Both the position numbers and the translations under genes were made by a program. Shown piece after piece: positions 1-6,819 of a stretch of DNA of 30,645 bases; the first letter of the stretch is position 1, and every line of letters starts with the position of its first letter. The stretch covers positions 1-30,645 of the IMG/VR virus record IMGVR_UViG_3300047554_000594; one strand, given 5' to 3'. The DNA comes from a virus. Below the pieces are notes generated by a model. It was not told the origin of the DNA. It made no database searches and saw nothing but the letters and a program-made list of their open reading frames with translations.

Positions 1-1
1 G

Positions 2-163
2 ATTATAGGCCACAAGGTAGATGAAATCTATACCTGCCTTAATTGTCTAGAGGAAATGATTCGTAAGGAAGAACTTAACCGCATTATCAAACTGCTAGAG
101 CAGCGCACAGACATCATTGACGAATTTGCCTATGCAATCGAACTTATCAAGGGGGAAAAGTGA
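2..163 (+). CDS. Small protein, 5' truncated by window edge
   Basis: An open frame enters from the left edge and stops at 161-163, giving 53 visible residues. It starts with a stretch containing a CxxC pair (Y-T-C-L-N-C) and ends with a helix-forming tail of RIIKLLEQ type. The last 28 codons match those of the gene at 30291-30461 base for base, but everything upstream differs, so the two genes share a C-terminal half joined to unrelated N-termini. Its stop overlaps the GTG start of the next gene. I do not recognise the family. Small phage proteins with an internal RIIKLLE-type helix occur in early regions of actinophages, but their function is unknown to me. Confidence 0.6.
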   Translation: MIGHKVDEIYTCLNCLEEMIRKEELNRIIKLLEQRTDIIDEFAYAIELIKGEK

Positions 164-347
164 AATACGAAGACCAATACGAAACCATCAAAGAAGCCTC
201 TCAACTACTAAGCGCACCCCTAGTCTGGAGCTATGACCTCGATGTCATCCGCAGACACCTCGCCTGTATCTTGGACTGCATAGCTGAGGGCGCTGACCCC
301 GAACCTGCTGCACAAGACTTAGCAACCGCGCTAACAGATGAATTTCA
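80..347. repeat. Terminal direct repeat, left copy
   Basis: This segment matches 30378-30645 at a fixed offset of 30,298 bases. I count five mismatches (185, 186, 201, 219, 220). From 221 to 347 the two copies are identical for exactly 127 bases. The left edge is abrupt: upstream of base 80 the sequences are unrelated. A 127-base exact overlap at a contig end is the pattern a k=127 de Bruijn assembler leaves on a circular or terminally redundant molecule (inference). Confidence 0.9.
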
Positions 348-366
348 CGCTGGGGCGATAGGGTAG
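160..366 (+). CDS. Hypothetical protein (68 aa)
   Basis: GTG start inside a GTGA overlap with the upstream stop, which suggests translational coupling. The protein is mostly helical and acidic at the C-terminus, with no motif I recognise. A second, truncated copy begins at 30458, differing by one amino acid over the visible part. The three silent codon changes against one replacement indicate that the frame is really translated. Function unknown. Confidence 0.7.
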   Translation: MKYEDQYETIKEASQLLSAPLVWSYDLDVIRRHLACILDCIAEGADPEPAAQDLATALTDEFHAGAIG

Positions 367-370
367 AACT

Positions 371-601
371 ATGCTGGAAGACTTGAAGCCTAGCCCACGG
401 TCGAATAGATCGTGCAGAATAAGAACCATCCTCGATGAACTTAGCGAATCAGACCGCGCCATCTTTAGCAAAGCACTAGGGGATTTAGATGCCTACCCTC
501 ACATCTACCTAGCTAGGGCGATGACCGAGCGCGGAATTTTGCTCTCAGATAAGTCTGTGACTAATCACCGGAAAGGTGTATGCTCTTGCTTGAAAGCCTA
601 G
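371..601 (+). CDS. Helix-turn-helix-like DNA-binding protein (76 aa)
   Basis: A basic N-terminus is followed by a compact helical domain. The last third (L-S-D-K-S-V-T-N-H-R-K-G-V-C) looks like a recognition helix of a helix-turn-helix of the kind seen in small actinophage proteins upstream of terminase genes. It overlaps the downstream phosphoesterase gene by 22 bases. A role in DNA binding is inferred from the helix pattern only; a transcriptional or packaging-related function cannot be separated here. Confidence 0.65.
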   Translation: MLEDLKPSPRSNRSCRIRTILDELSESDRAIFSKALGDLDAYPHIYLARAMTERGILLSDKSVTNHRKGVCSCLKA

Positions 602-1737
602 AACCTGCAAAGAAGATAACTGCACCTCAAGGTTGGCGACCTGCCCTAGAAGTTGATGGGGAATCAGGCTGGGCTATCACACCTGGCTTTGCAGACGGCG
701 AGAAGCCTAACTTTGACCAGTTTCTTATTGATGCAGGTTTCGACCCTGCCGAGATTGAGATTGTCGGGACACCTCGCACCTCACGCTGGCAGGTCTATGA
801 CGAGTCTTGGCGAACCTCTTACCGCTTCAACTTTCGGCGAATCACTAAAGATGCTGACCTGAAACTGCTCTGGTCAAATGCTAAGAAAGCCGCGAAGCCA
901 CCTAAGCAACTAGACACCGACCGAGTACTAATTGTTTGCACCGCTGACTATCAGGTGGGCAAGGTTGGTAGCCGAGGCGACACCGATGACCTACTAGCTC
1001 GCATTTTTGCCAGCTTCGCAAAGCTAGAAGACCAGATGAAAAGAGGAAAATACTCTCACATCTACATCCTTGATGCAGGCGACATTATTGAGGGCTTTGA
1101 CAATAAAGCAAGTATGCATCAACTCCGAACCAACAGTCACTCGATTATGGATCAGGTAGACATCGCTGCCTCTATCCAGTTTGACCTAATCAAGATGGCT
1201 CACAAGTATGCACCTGTCACCTATGCCTCTATCGGTTCAAACCACTGTCAATGGCGAGTAAGTGGACAAGCAGTAGGCAAGCCAGGTAATGATGACTGGG
1301 GCATCTTCATCACTAAGCAACTGAGAAAGCTAACCACCGAAACCGGAATGAAAGTAAATTATCTAGTCCCTCACGAATACGATGAGAGCCTAGCCTTTGA
1401 CCCGTTCGGCGATAACTTCCACATCATCGGTTTAGCTCACGGACACCAAGCTGGCAGACCTGAATCTATCCCTAACTGGCTAGACAAACAGGTAGCAGGT
1501 TTACAGGCTGTCACTAACTTCACCATCTTTGTTTCAGGGCATTTCCACTTCTCTATGGTCAGGGAACTAGGCAAAGCTCACAATGGCGGTTCTCGGTGGT
1601 GGATTCAAGCAAGCACCTCAGACAATGGGTCAGACTGGTATCGCTTACAGGGTGGCGGTTCGGACTCAGGCACAGGCATCACCGCTTTTGAGTTAGAGCG
1701 AGGCAAGTTGTTTACTGGCACAGTTTGGAAGTTGTAA
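580..1737 (+). CDS. MRE11-like calcineurin-type metallophosphoesterase/nuclease
   Basis: A 385-residue protein with the ordered metal-binding motifs of calcineurin-like phosphoesterases: Asp123 (A-D-Y-Q), Asp165 and Asp168 (D-A-G-D-I-I-E), Asn221-His222 (G-S-N-H), His287-G-His289 and finally G-H321-F-H323. Actinophage relatives are commonly annotated as MRE11-type double-strand break exo/endonucleases. About 115 residues precede the catalytic domain and may bind DNA. The start at 580 has a good ribosome site (GGAAAGG) within the overlapping upstream gene. In phages such enzymes are thought to process DNA ends for recombination or replication; the exact substrate here is not known. Confidence 0.88.
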   Translation: MLLLESLEPAKKITAPQGWRPALEVDGESGWAITPGFADGEKPNFDQFLIDAGFDPAEIEIVGTPRTSRWQVYDESWRTSYRFNFRRITKDADLKLLWSNAKKAAKPPKQLDTDRVLIVCTADYQVGKVGSRGDTDDLLARIFASFAKLEDQMKRGKYSHIYILDAGDIIEGFDNKASMHQLRTNSHSIMDQVDIAASIQFDLIKMAHKYAPVTYASIGSNHCQWRVSGQAVGKPGNDDWGIFITKQLRKLTTETGMKVNYLVPHEYDESLAFDPFGDNFHIIGLAHGHQAGRPESIPNWLDKQVAGLQAVTNFTIFVSGHFHFSMVRELGKAHNGGSRWWIQASTSDNGSDWYRLQGGGSDSGTGITAFELERGKLFTGTVWKL

Positions 1738-1770
1738 AAAATTCGGGTAGCATATATTTTACGAAAGGGA
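1725..1770 (+). promoter_or_regulatory. Possible promoter before small-gene cluster
   Basis: The short gap between the phosphoesterase stop and the next ATG is AT-rich and holds TTGTAA (1732-1737) and TATATT (1753-1758), spaced 15 bases, shorter than the usual 17. It is followed by a strong ribosome site, GAAAGGGAG. Weak evidence from sequence shape only. Confidence 0.3.
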
Positions 1771-1773
1771 GAA

Positions 1774-1953
1774 ATGACAATAATCAATCAGCCAGCGCAC
1801 TCAATCAGAGGCTTCTACCGAAACCTAGGCGCAAACAAAGCAATAGACCGAGCCATCGAGAACATCAACAAAGATGCAGTCATAAGCACCAACCTAGATG
1901 TCAAACTCCTAGAGCGCATCATCGAAATCCTAGAGGCTGAAAAAAGTGTGTAA
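1774..1953 (+). CDS. Hypothetical small protein (59 aa)
   Basis: ATG at 1774 lies 3-4 bases after a very good ribosome site (ACGAAAGGGAGA), and the frame runs 59 codons to TAA. The predicted protein begins MTIINQPAHSIRG and is helical, ending in an acidic LLERIIEILEAE helix. The overlapping frame from 1725 gives a low-complexity Arg/His/Gln-rich peptide and looks like a shadow. The stop overlaps the GTG start of the next gene. No family recognised. Confidence 0.7.
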   Translation: MTIINQPAHSIRGFYRNLGANKAIDRAIENINKDAVISTNLDVKLLERIIEILEAEKSV

Positions 1954-2308
1954 GGTCGAGGGCTGTGACAAAGAGATTGCTAGTGTCGGAGTCTGCTGGA
2001 CACACTACCAATACGCTTACCGACTCAGGAAGCTAAGAAAACTCCCAGACAGCCTAGACCCAGCCATCCTAGAAGTCATCAACAAACCCAACAAACCGAA
2101 ACCACAATGCTCAATCTGTGGGCTAGAGGTACACGCTAAAGGGCTATGTAAGACACACTACAACCGAGGGCTACGGCGAGCGCCAGAATACAATGACAGT
2201 GAACTAATGAATCAGCTAAAGATTTATTCCCTATCGCTTAGAGCCGAGGGAAAAGAAGAAGCCTATAAAGCCATCCGACAATTCATAGCAAGGATAACTA
2301 ATGCTTGA
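1946..2308 (+). CDS. Double zinc-finger protein (C-x-C-x-H type, 120 aa)
   Basis: Two copies of a small Cys/His module are visible: C-K-V-E-G-C followed by G-V-C-W-T-H-Y near the N-terminus, and C-S-I-C followed by G-L-C-K-T-H-Y around residues 53-71. Each can supply three Cys and one His for a zinc ion. The same module occurs in the HNH protein at 19928 and the protein at 29546. Here it is not fused to a nuclease domain; the C-terminal 45 residues are helical. GTG start, overlapping the previous stop. Probable nucleic-acid binding; role unknown. Confidence 0.75.
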   Translation: MCKVEGCDKEIASVGVCWTHYQYAYRLRKLRKLPDSLDPAILEVINKPNKPKPQCSICGLEVHAKGLCKTHYNRGLRRAPEYNDSELMNQLKIYSLSLRAEGKEEAYKAIRQFIARITNA

Positions 2309-2399
2309 GGGAATGATAGCGATACTAATAGCCGCATTTATTGTGGGCTTTGTAGTGATAGCGATTTGGGATGAGGATGATGACGATGCCGATCTATGA
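2301..2399 (+). CDS. Membrane miniprotein (32 aa)
   Basis: ATG at 2301 overlaps the preceding stop. The 32-residue product has one hydrophobic segment (about residues 4-23, rich in Ile, Ala and Val) followed by a strongly acidic tail D-E-D-D-D-D. It is too short for statistical support, but the tight overlap with both neighbours and a clean transmembrane helix suggest it is real. Function unknown. Confidence 0.5.
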   Translation: MLEGMIAILIAAFIVGFVVIAIWDEDDDDADL

Positions 2400-2565
2400 G
2401 TTCGAGTGCAAAGACTGTATAGACAGCCGCATAACCGTTAGCTGGAACATCAACGACAATATCCCTAACTACAACTGTTCAATCTGTGGACACACAATGG
2501 TCAGGGTGTACTCTGCACCTGCCGTAACATTCAAAGGCACAGGATTCTATAAGACAGACAAATGA
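2386..2565 (+). CDS. FmdB-family zinc-ribbon protein (59 aa)
   Basis: The protein starts MPIYEFEC, the hallmark of the FmdB-type regulatory zinc-ribbon family, with Cys8/Cys11 and Cys31/Cys34 as two CxxC knuckles and a C-terminal FKGTGFYKTD segment also typical of the family. I place the start at 2386 rather than the in-frame ATG at 2371 because family members begin at MPxYEF; GAGGA lies just upstream. Its function in phages is not established; it overlaps the HNH gene downstream by 4 bases. Confidence 0.85.
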   Translation: MPIYEFECKDCIDSRITVSWNINDNIPNYNCSICGHTMVRVYSAPAVTFKGTGFYKTDK

Positions 2566-2897
2566 GCAGATTCCGCCGACCCTGCATAGACTGTGGCGAA
2601 CTAACACAGCCAGGGTACTCACGCTGCCCACGCCACCAAGCCAGAATAGATGAACTAAACAACCTAAGACGGCAACAAGTCAAACAACAAACCGGACAAT
2701 ACTCAGGCAACTATCAACGGTTAGCCAAGATAGTAAGACAAACCGCCTACCTCTGTCACATCTGCGGAGAGGGAGCAAGACACGGCGACCCTTGGGAAGC
2801 TGACCACCTCAACCCCTCAACACCAGTCACAACCCTAGCTGACCTAGCGCCAGCACACCGTAGTTGCAATCAAGCACGAAGCAACAAACCGCTATGA
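2562..2897 (+). CDS. HNH endonuclease next to terminase
   Basis: 111 residues. An N-terminal zinc knuckle (C-I-D-C and C-P-R-H, residues 8-25) is followed by the HNH core: C-H-I-C-G, then the A-D-H motif, a conserved L-A-P-A-H and C-N-Q-A-R. This is the standard HNH nuclease found immediately upstream of terminase genes in many cos-type phages, where it is needed with the terminase for specific DNA cleavage during packaging (known from HK97-like systems). Its position here fits that role. Confidence 0.88.
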   Translation: MSRFRRPCIDCGELTQPGYSRCPRHQARIDELNNLRRQQVKQQTGQYSGNYQRLAKIVRQTAYLCHICGEGARHGDPWEADHLNPSTPVTTLADLAPAHRSCNQARSNKPL

Positions 2898-3018
2898 CCC
2901 CCCTGCCGGCATTAGTGGGAGTGGGGGACATCGTCATAGAGTAGGGCGTCAAACACCCCGACCGCATTTTTACGCACACACCAGCAGTTGAAACCTTTTG
3001 GTTTGGTAGGCTTTTGGT
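2898..3018. other. Intergenic gap before terminase; candidate cos region
   Basis: 121 bases between the HNH and small terminase genes, unusually long for this compact stretch. It starts with a C6 run (2898-2903) that can pair with GGGGG at 2923-2927, followed by a purine-rich stretch and a pyrimidine/purine-skewed section with two CTTTTGG copies near 2994 and 3011. In HNH-type phages the cohesive-end site lies in this neighbourhood. There is no direct evidence of cleavage, so this is only a placement. Confidence 0.3.
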
Positions 3019-3462
3019 ATGCCTAATCCACCGAAGCCAGCCGAGCTAAAGATTCTGCAAGGTAATCCTGGTCAGCGAAAGATACCTCGCAATGATGCTC
3101 TTGCCCCTATGGAGTATGGGTACACTGAACCGCTTAGACCGCTAGGCGAAGTGGGCAAACAATTTTGGGACAGCATCTTTGGTGCAGGTGAGTTGTGGAT
3201 TTCTATTCGCACTGACACTGCGCTAGTGCAAATGGTTTGTGAGCTTATGGATCGGCGACAGACTTTGACCGAGCAGTGGTATGCAGACCCCACTGACCGC
3301 AAACTAAATATGAGCTTGCTTGAAACTGAGAAACAGATTATTAGCGGGCTTTCGCTGTTGGGCTTTACTCCATCTGACCGAACTCGCCTTGGGCTTGTAT
3401 CGGCTAAGACTAAATCTAAGCTCGAGGAATTGTTGGCTCTAAAGGCTGCTAAGAATGGCTAA
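3019..3462 (+). CDS. Terminase small subunit (P27 family)
   Basis: 147 residues with the family signatures: a Pro/Lys-rich N-terminus leading to K-I-L-Q-G-N-P-G-Q-R-K-I-P, a helical core, and a C-terminal G-F-T-P-S-D-R-T-R-L-G motif, typical of P27-type small terminases. The subunit recognises phage DNA and recruits the large subunit for packaging. The ribosome site is modest (GGTAGG, 8 bases upstream). It overlaps the next small frame. Confidence 0.88.
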   Translation: MPNPPKPAELKILQGNPGQRKIPRNDALAPMEYGYTEPLRPLGEVGKQFWDSIFGAGELWISIRTDTALVQMVCELMDRRQTLTEQWYADPTDRKLNMSLLETEKQIISGLSLLGFTPSDRTRLGLVSAKTKSKLEELLALKAAKNG

Positions 3463-3574
3463 ACGGCGATACCGCTTTGGGGATGAATACTACCTGCGCC
3501 TAATTGACCGCTTGGTTGCTCGGCGCTATTTTGAGGCAGCCCGATTTATCGAGGTAGACATTGACAGCCTCTAG
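3455..3574 (+). CDS. Small basic protein between terminase subunits (39 aa)
   Basis: ATG at 3455 overlaps the end of the small terminase, and the frame runs to TAG at 3572, overlapping the large terminase start by 14 bases. The product begins MAKRRYRFGDEYYLRLIDR and is rich in Arg and Tyr. It fills an otherwise empty 98-base gap and could couple translation of the two terminase genes. No family recognised. Confidence 0.5.
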   Translation: MAKRRYRFGDEYYLRLIDRLVARRYFEAARFIEVDIDSL

Positions 3575-5081
3575 TTGGCCACCGCTCTATTTGACCCCTG
3601 TGCCTGCCGAGGCTATTGAGCGAGGCGATGGCGAGTTTGCGGCTATGTTCGCTGAAACCTTTGGCTCTATTGGTAAAGACGGCATTGCAGGTCGAGCAGG
3701 TGAGTCGCTTGTTTTGCGTGATTGGCAAAAAGAGCTTCTTAGGCATCTTTACGCTCGTGATGAGAACGGCGGTCTTTGCGCTCAAATTGCACTGATTGGG
3801 ATGCCTAGAAAGAATGGCAAGAGCGCACTATCGTCTGCTGCAGTTGGTCTTTACAGCTTGATTGCCGAGGGCATAAATGGTGGCGAGGTTATTGCGGTTG
3901 CTGCCGAAAAGGAACAGGCTCGCATTGTGTTTGGCGAAGCGAAGCGAATGGTGGAAAACAGCGAACTCTCTGATTTAGTCCAGGTCTATAAAGATTCTAT
4001 TTTTGTGCCATCTACTAATTCGGTTTTTAAAGTAGTTTCTGCCGAGGCTTACTCGAAAGAGGGATATTCCCCGTCACGAATTATTTTTGATGAAGCTCAC
4101 GCGCATAAAAACCGAGAGCTGTTTGATGTTTTCTCGCTTGCTATGGGAAACCGAGGTAAGCTCGGCCAGCTCGTTGCGATTACAACTGCTGGAGTAAAGA
4201 CTGACTCGACAGGTCAAGACTCAATCGCTTATTCGCTCTATAACTACGGCAAAAGGGTAGCCTCTGGCGAGGTTGTTGATCCGGCTTTCTTTATGGCTTG
4301 GTGGGCTGCCCCAGACGATGCTGACCACCGCGACCCTGCTAACTGGGCGCTCGCTAATCCTGGCTTTGATGACATTGTTAGCCGAGAAGACTTTGAGTCT
4401 GCTGTGCGCCGAACCCCAGAGGCAGAGTTTAGAACTAAGCGAATGAATCAGTGGGTTAGCTCGCAGTTATCTTGGTTGCCCTCTGGCACTTGGGAAGCCT
4501 GCTCGGACACTAAAGAGCTTGACCCTGATGCCGAATACATCCTCGGCTTTGACGGCTCTTTCTCAGGTGACTCGACTGTTATTGTTGGTTGCCAGATTCC
4601 TAAAGCCGATGAAAAACCTTATGTCTTTATGGTCAAGGCTTGGGAAAAGCCAGCAGGTGCAGATGACCTGTGGCGAGTAGACATCCAGGATGCAGAAAAC
4701 ACAATCATTGACTTTTGCGCTCGATTTAAAGTCCGAGAAGTAGCCTGTGACCCTTTCCGCTGGCAAAGGTCTATGGAAGTGATGCAGGATATGGGTGTGC
4801 CGATTGTGGAGTTTCCCTCTACCTCAGCTCGTCGAATGGTGACAGCCTGTGCCAAGTTCTATGATGCGGTAGTCGAGGAAAGGCTAACTCACGATGGCAA
4901 CCCTCTACTAGCTCGCCATTTGTCTAATGCTGTTGTCAAGATTGATAACCTTGGCCCTCGCATTGTGAAAGAGAACCGCAACTCTAACCGCAAAATTGAC
5001 GCGGCTGTTGGCGCGGTTATTGCCTATGACCGAGCAAGCGGTAGAATAGAAGAACAGGTTATACCTGAGTTTTTTATCTAA
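3561..5081 (+). CDS. terL: Terminase large subunit
   Basis: 506 residues with both expected domains. The ATPase has a Walker A-like P-R-K-N-G-K-S at about residues 82-88 and a Walker B, R-I-I-F-D-E-A-H, with Asp177/Glu178. The C-terminal RNase H-like nuclease shows F-D-G-S-F-S-G-D-S starting near Asp331 and a distal acidic residue, K-I-D-A-A-V-G, near Asp480. It pumps DNA into proheads and cuts the concatemer. The start is TTG at 3561 with GAGG six bases upstream; the first methionine codon inside would remove conserved N-terminal sequence. Confidence 0.95.
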   Translation: MTASSWPPLYLTPVPAEAIERGDGEFAAMFAETFGSIGKDGIAGRAGESLVLRDWQKELLRHLYARDENGGLCAQIALIGMPRKNGKSALSSAAVGLYSLIAEGINGGEVIAVAAEKEQARIVFGEAKRMVENSELSDLVQVYKDSIFVPSTNSVFKVVSAEAYSKEGYSPSRIIFDEAHAHKNRELFDVFSLAMGNRGKLGQLVAITTAGVKTDSTGQDSIAYSLYNYGKRVASGEVVDPAFFMAWWAAPDDADHRDPANWALANPGFDDIVSREDFESAVRRTPEAEFRTKRMNQWVSSQLSWLPSGTWEACSDTKELDPDAEYILGFDGSFSGDSTVIVGCQIPKADEKPYVFMVKAWEKPAGADDLWRVDIQDAENTIIDFCARFKVREVACDPFRWQRSMEVMQDMGVPIVEFPSTSARRMVTACAKFYDAVVEERLTHDGNPLLARHLSNAVVKIDNLGPRIVKENRNSNRKIDAAVGAVIAYDRASGRIEEQVIPEFFI

Positions 5082-5090
5082 AGAGGTTGA

Positions 5091-5228
5091 ATGTTAGCAA
5101 CTGGATTACAAATCGCAGGAATTGCGGTTATCGCTGTGGGTGTTGGATTCATCTTCATTCCGGCTGGCATCATAATCGCCGGCATCGGGGCGCTACTCTT
5201 TGGGCTGGCTTTGGAGAGAGGTAACTAA
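5091..5228 (+). CDS. Membrane miniprotein (45 aa)
   Basis: ATG at 5091 after AAGAGG, ending at 5226-5228 in a TAATG overlap with the portal gene. The product is almost entirely hydrophobic (Ile, Gly, Ala, Val), with one long or two short membrane segments broken at F-I-P-A-G, and ends LERGN. The strong ribosome site and exact coupling to the portal gene support it. Function unknown. Confidence 0.65.
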   Translation: MLATGLQIAGIAVIAVGVGFIFIPAGIIIAGIGALLFGLALERGN

Positions 5229-6559
5229 TGCTGAACAGATTGACCGAGAGCAGAGCAATCTCTTTTCAGACCGTTTGGGGAACAGGCTCAGACCTATATC
5301 TTGAGAACGCTGCTGGGGTGAATGTAAACAACAAGACCGCTTTTGAGATTGTTGCTTTTTTCTCAGCAGTTAGCCTAATCAGCGACAGCATCTCAACCCT
5401 GCCTGTTGATTCTTTCATCCGTCAAGACGGTATTCGTAGACCTTTCCGACCTCGCCCAGCTTGGGTTGATCAGCCAGATGTTGATTTGACTCGACAGGGC
5501 CACTATGGTCAGGTTCTAGTTTCGCTACTAATTGACGGCAACGCTTTTGTGCGAATCTTCCGCGATGGCAACGGTGAGATTGTGAACCTTGTCGCACTTG
5601 ACCCCTCAACTGTTGAGGTAAGGCGCAACGGCCTTGGTCGCAAAATCTTCATCATAACCGGCGAGGAAAAGACTCTAACCTCTGAGGATGTCTTGCACAT
5701 TGTGGATGTTATTGAGCCTGGCGCTTTGCGCGGTATGAGCCGAGTCAGCAAGCTCTCAGATGCTCTAGGTGTCGCCTCAGCTTTGCAACAGTATGCAGCC
5801 CGATTCTTTGGTCAGGGTGCAACAACTCAGGGTGTTATCGAGTATCCTGGCCCTCTAACTCAAGAGCAAGCTAAACAACTACAACAGGGCTTCGACTCTC
5901 GTCACAGCGGTTTCCGCAAAGCACACAAAACAGGCATCCTGTCAGGTGGCGCTAAGTATGTTTCAACTCAGGTAGACAATGACTCGGCACAATTCCTAGA
6001 ATCTCGGCGCTTCGCTGTCGAGGAAGTCGCTCGCCTATTCAATATCCCTCTAAGCCTTATGGGGATTCCAGGCACTCAGAGTTACGCATCGGTCGAGCAG
6101 AATCAGATTCAGTTTGTCACAAACACGCTGAGGCCATTTGTCGAGAAACTTGAATGGGCTTACTCTCGCCTGCTACCTGTTGAGGCATTTATCAAGTTCA
6201 ACACCAATGCTCTCCAGCGCGGTGACTTCAACAGCCGTGTGACCGCTTACTCTGTGCTTTCTCAGATGGGCGCTTACTCAGTAAACGAAATCCGCGCACT
6301 CGAAGACTACTCCCCAGTAGATAACGGCGATCAGCACCGAGTTCCACTAGCGAACATCGCACTAACCGCTACCACCATTGTCGAGGAGCAAGAGCGAGTC
6401 AAGATGGCTCAGATGCTCATTCAGGTTGGTTTCGACCCTGCCGATGTTTTGGCCAAGCTCGGTCTGCCACCTATGGCTCACACTGGAGTTCCATCAACAC
6501 AACTGCAACAGGTTGCACAGATTGACCCTGCTAATCCTGCGAGCGTTTACGAGGTCTAA
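5228..6559 (+). CDS. Portal protein (HK97 type)
   Basis: 443 residues, the usual length for HK97/SPP1-like portals. Recognisable blocks include the N-terminal segment F-F-S-A-V-S-L-I-S-D-S-I-S-T-L-P, L-I-D-G-N-A-F-V, the G-M-S-R loop, and F-N-I-P-L-S-L-M-G followed by E-Q-N-Q-I-Q-F in the C-terminal part. The dodecameric portal forms the DNA channel at one capsid vertex and docks the terminase. It lies directly between the terminase and protease genes, the usual order. Confidence 0.95.
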   Translation: MLNRLTESRAISFQTVWGTGSDLYLENAAGVNVNNKTAFEIVAFFSAVSLISDSISTLPVDSFIRQDGIRRPFRPRPAWVDQPDVDLTRQGHYGQVLVSLLIDGNAFVRIFRDGNGEIVNLVALDPSTVEVRRNGLGRKIFIITGEEKTLTSEDVLHIVDVIEPGALRGMSRVSKLSDALGVASALQQYAARFFGQGATTQGVIEYPGPLTQEQAKQLQQGFDSRHSGFRKAHKTGILSGGAKYVSTQVDNDSAQFLESRRFAVEEVARLFNIPLSLMGIPGTQSYASVEQNQIQFVTNTLRPFVEKLEWAYSRLLPVEAFIKFNTNALQRGDFNSRVTAYSVLSQMGAYSVNEIRALEDYSPVDNGDQHRVPLANIALTATTIVEEQERVKMAQMLIQVGFDPADVLAKLGLPPMAHTGVPSTQLQQVAQIDPANPASVYEV

Positions 6560-6817
6560 ATGATTTCATCAGGGCAAATCTCAGTCGGCCTAACACCGAC
6601 CCTAATTGACGGCACTTTCAACAGTAATTTTCGGCTAATGATTCAGAATATGGACAACACCGATACTGTCTGGCTTGGCAATAGCAATGTTTCCTCAACT
6701 AACGGCTTTGGCTTGCTAGGCCAGCAAAGGATTGAGTTTGAGATGAACCCTAGTGAGCAACTTTACGCAATTAGCACTAAGACCGGCCATATCATTACCT
6801 ATTTAAAGCAGGTTTAG
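6560..6817 (+). CDS. Small putative virion protein (85 aa)
   Basis: An all-beta-looking protein with the pattern T-L-I-D-G-T, a central N-M-D-N-T-D-T-V-W-L-G-N-S-N-V and a C-terminal P-S-E-Q-L-Y-A-I-S block. Proteins of this appearance sit in head or tail-tip clusters of many phages and are thought to be small structural or decoration proteins. It starts directly after the portal stop, and the protease follows 2 bases after its own stop. Structural role is inferred from position. Confidence 0.7.
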   Translation: MISSGQISVGLTPTLIDGTFNSNFRLMIQNMDNTDTVWLGNSNVSSTNGFGLLGQQRIEFEMNPSEQLYAISTKTGHIITYLKQV

Positions 6818-6819
6818 CG

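Noticed and set aside
1725-1940. 71-codon plus-strand frame after the phosphoesterase
   Set aside because: It gives an Arg/Gln/His-rich low-complexity peptide; the frame from 1774 has a strong ribosome site and normal composition.
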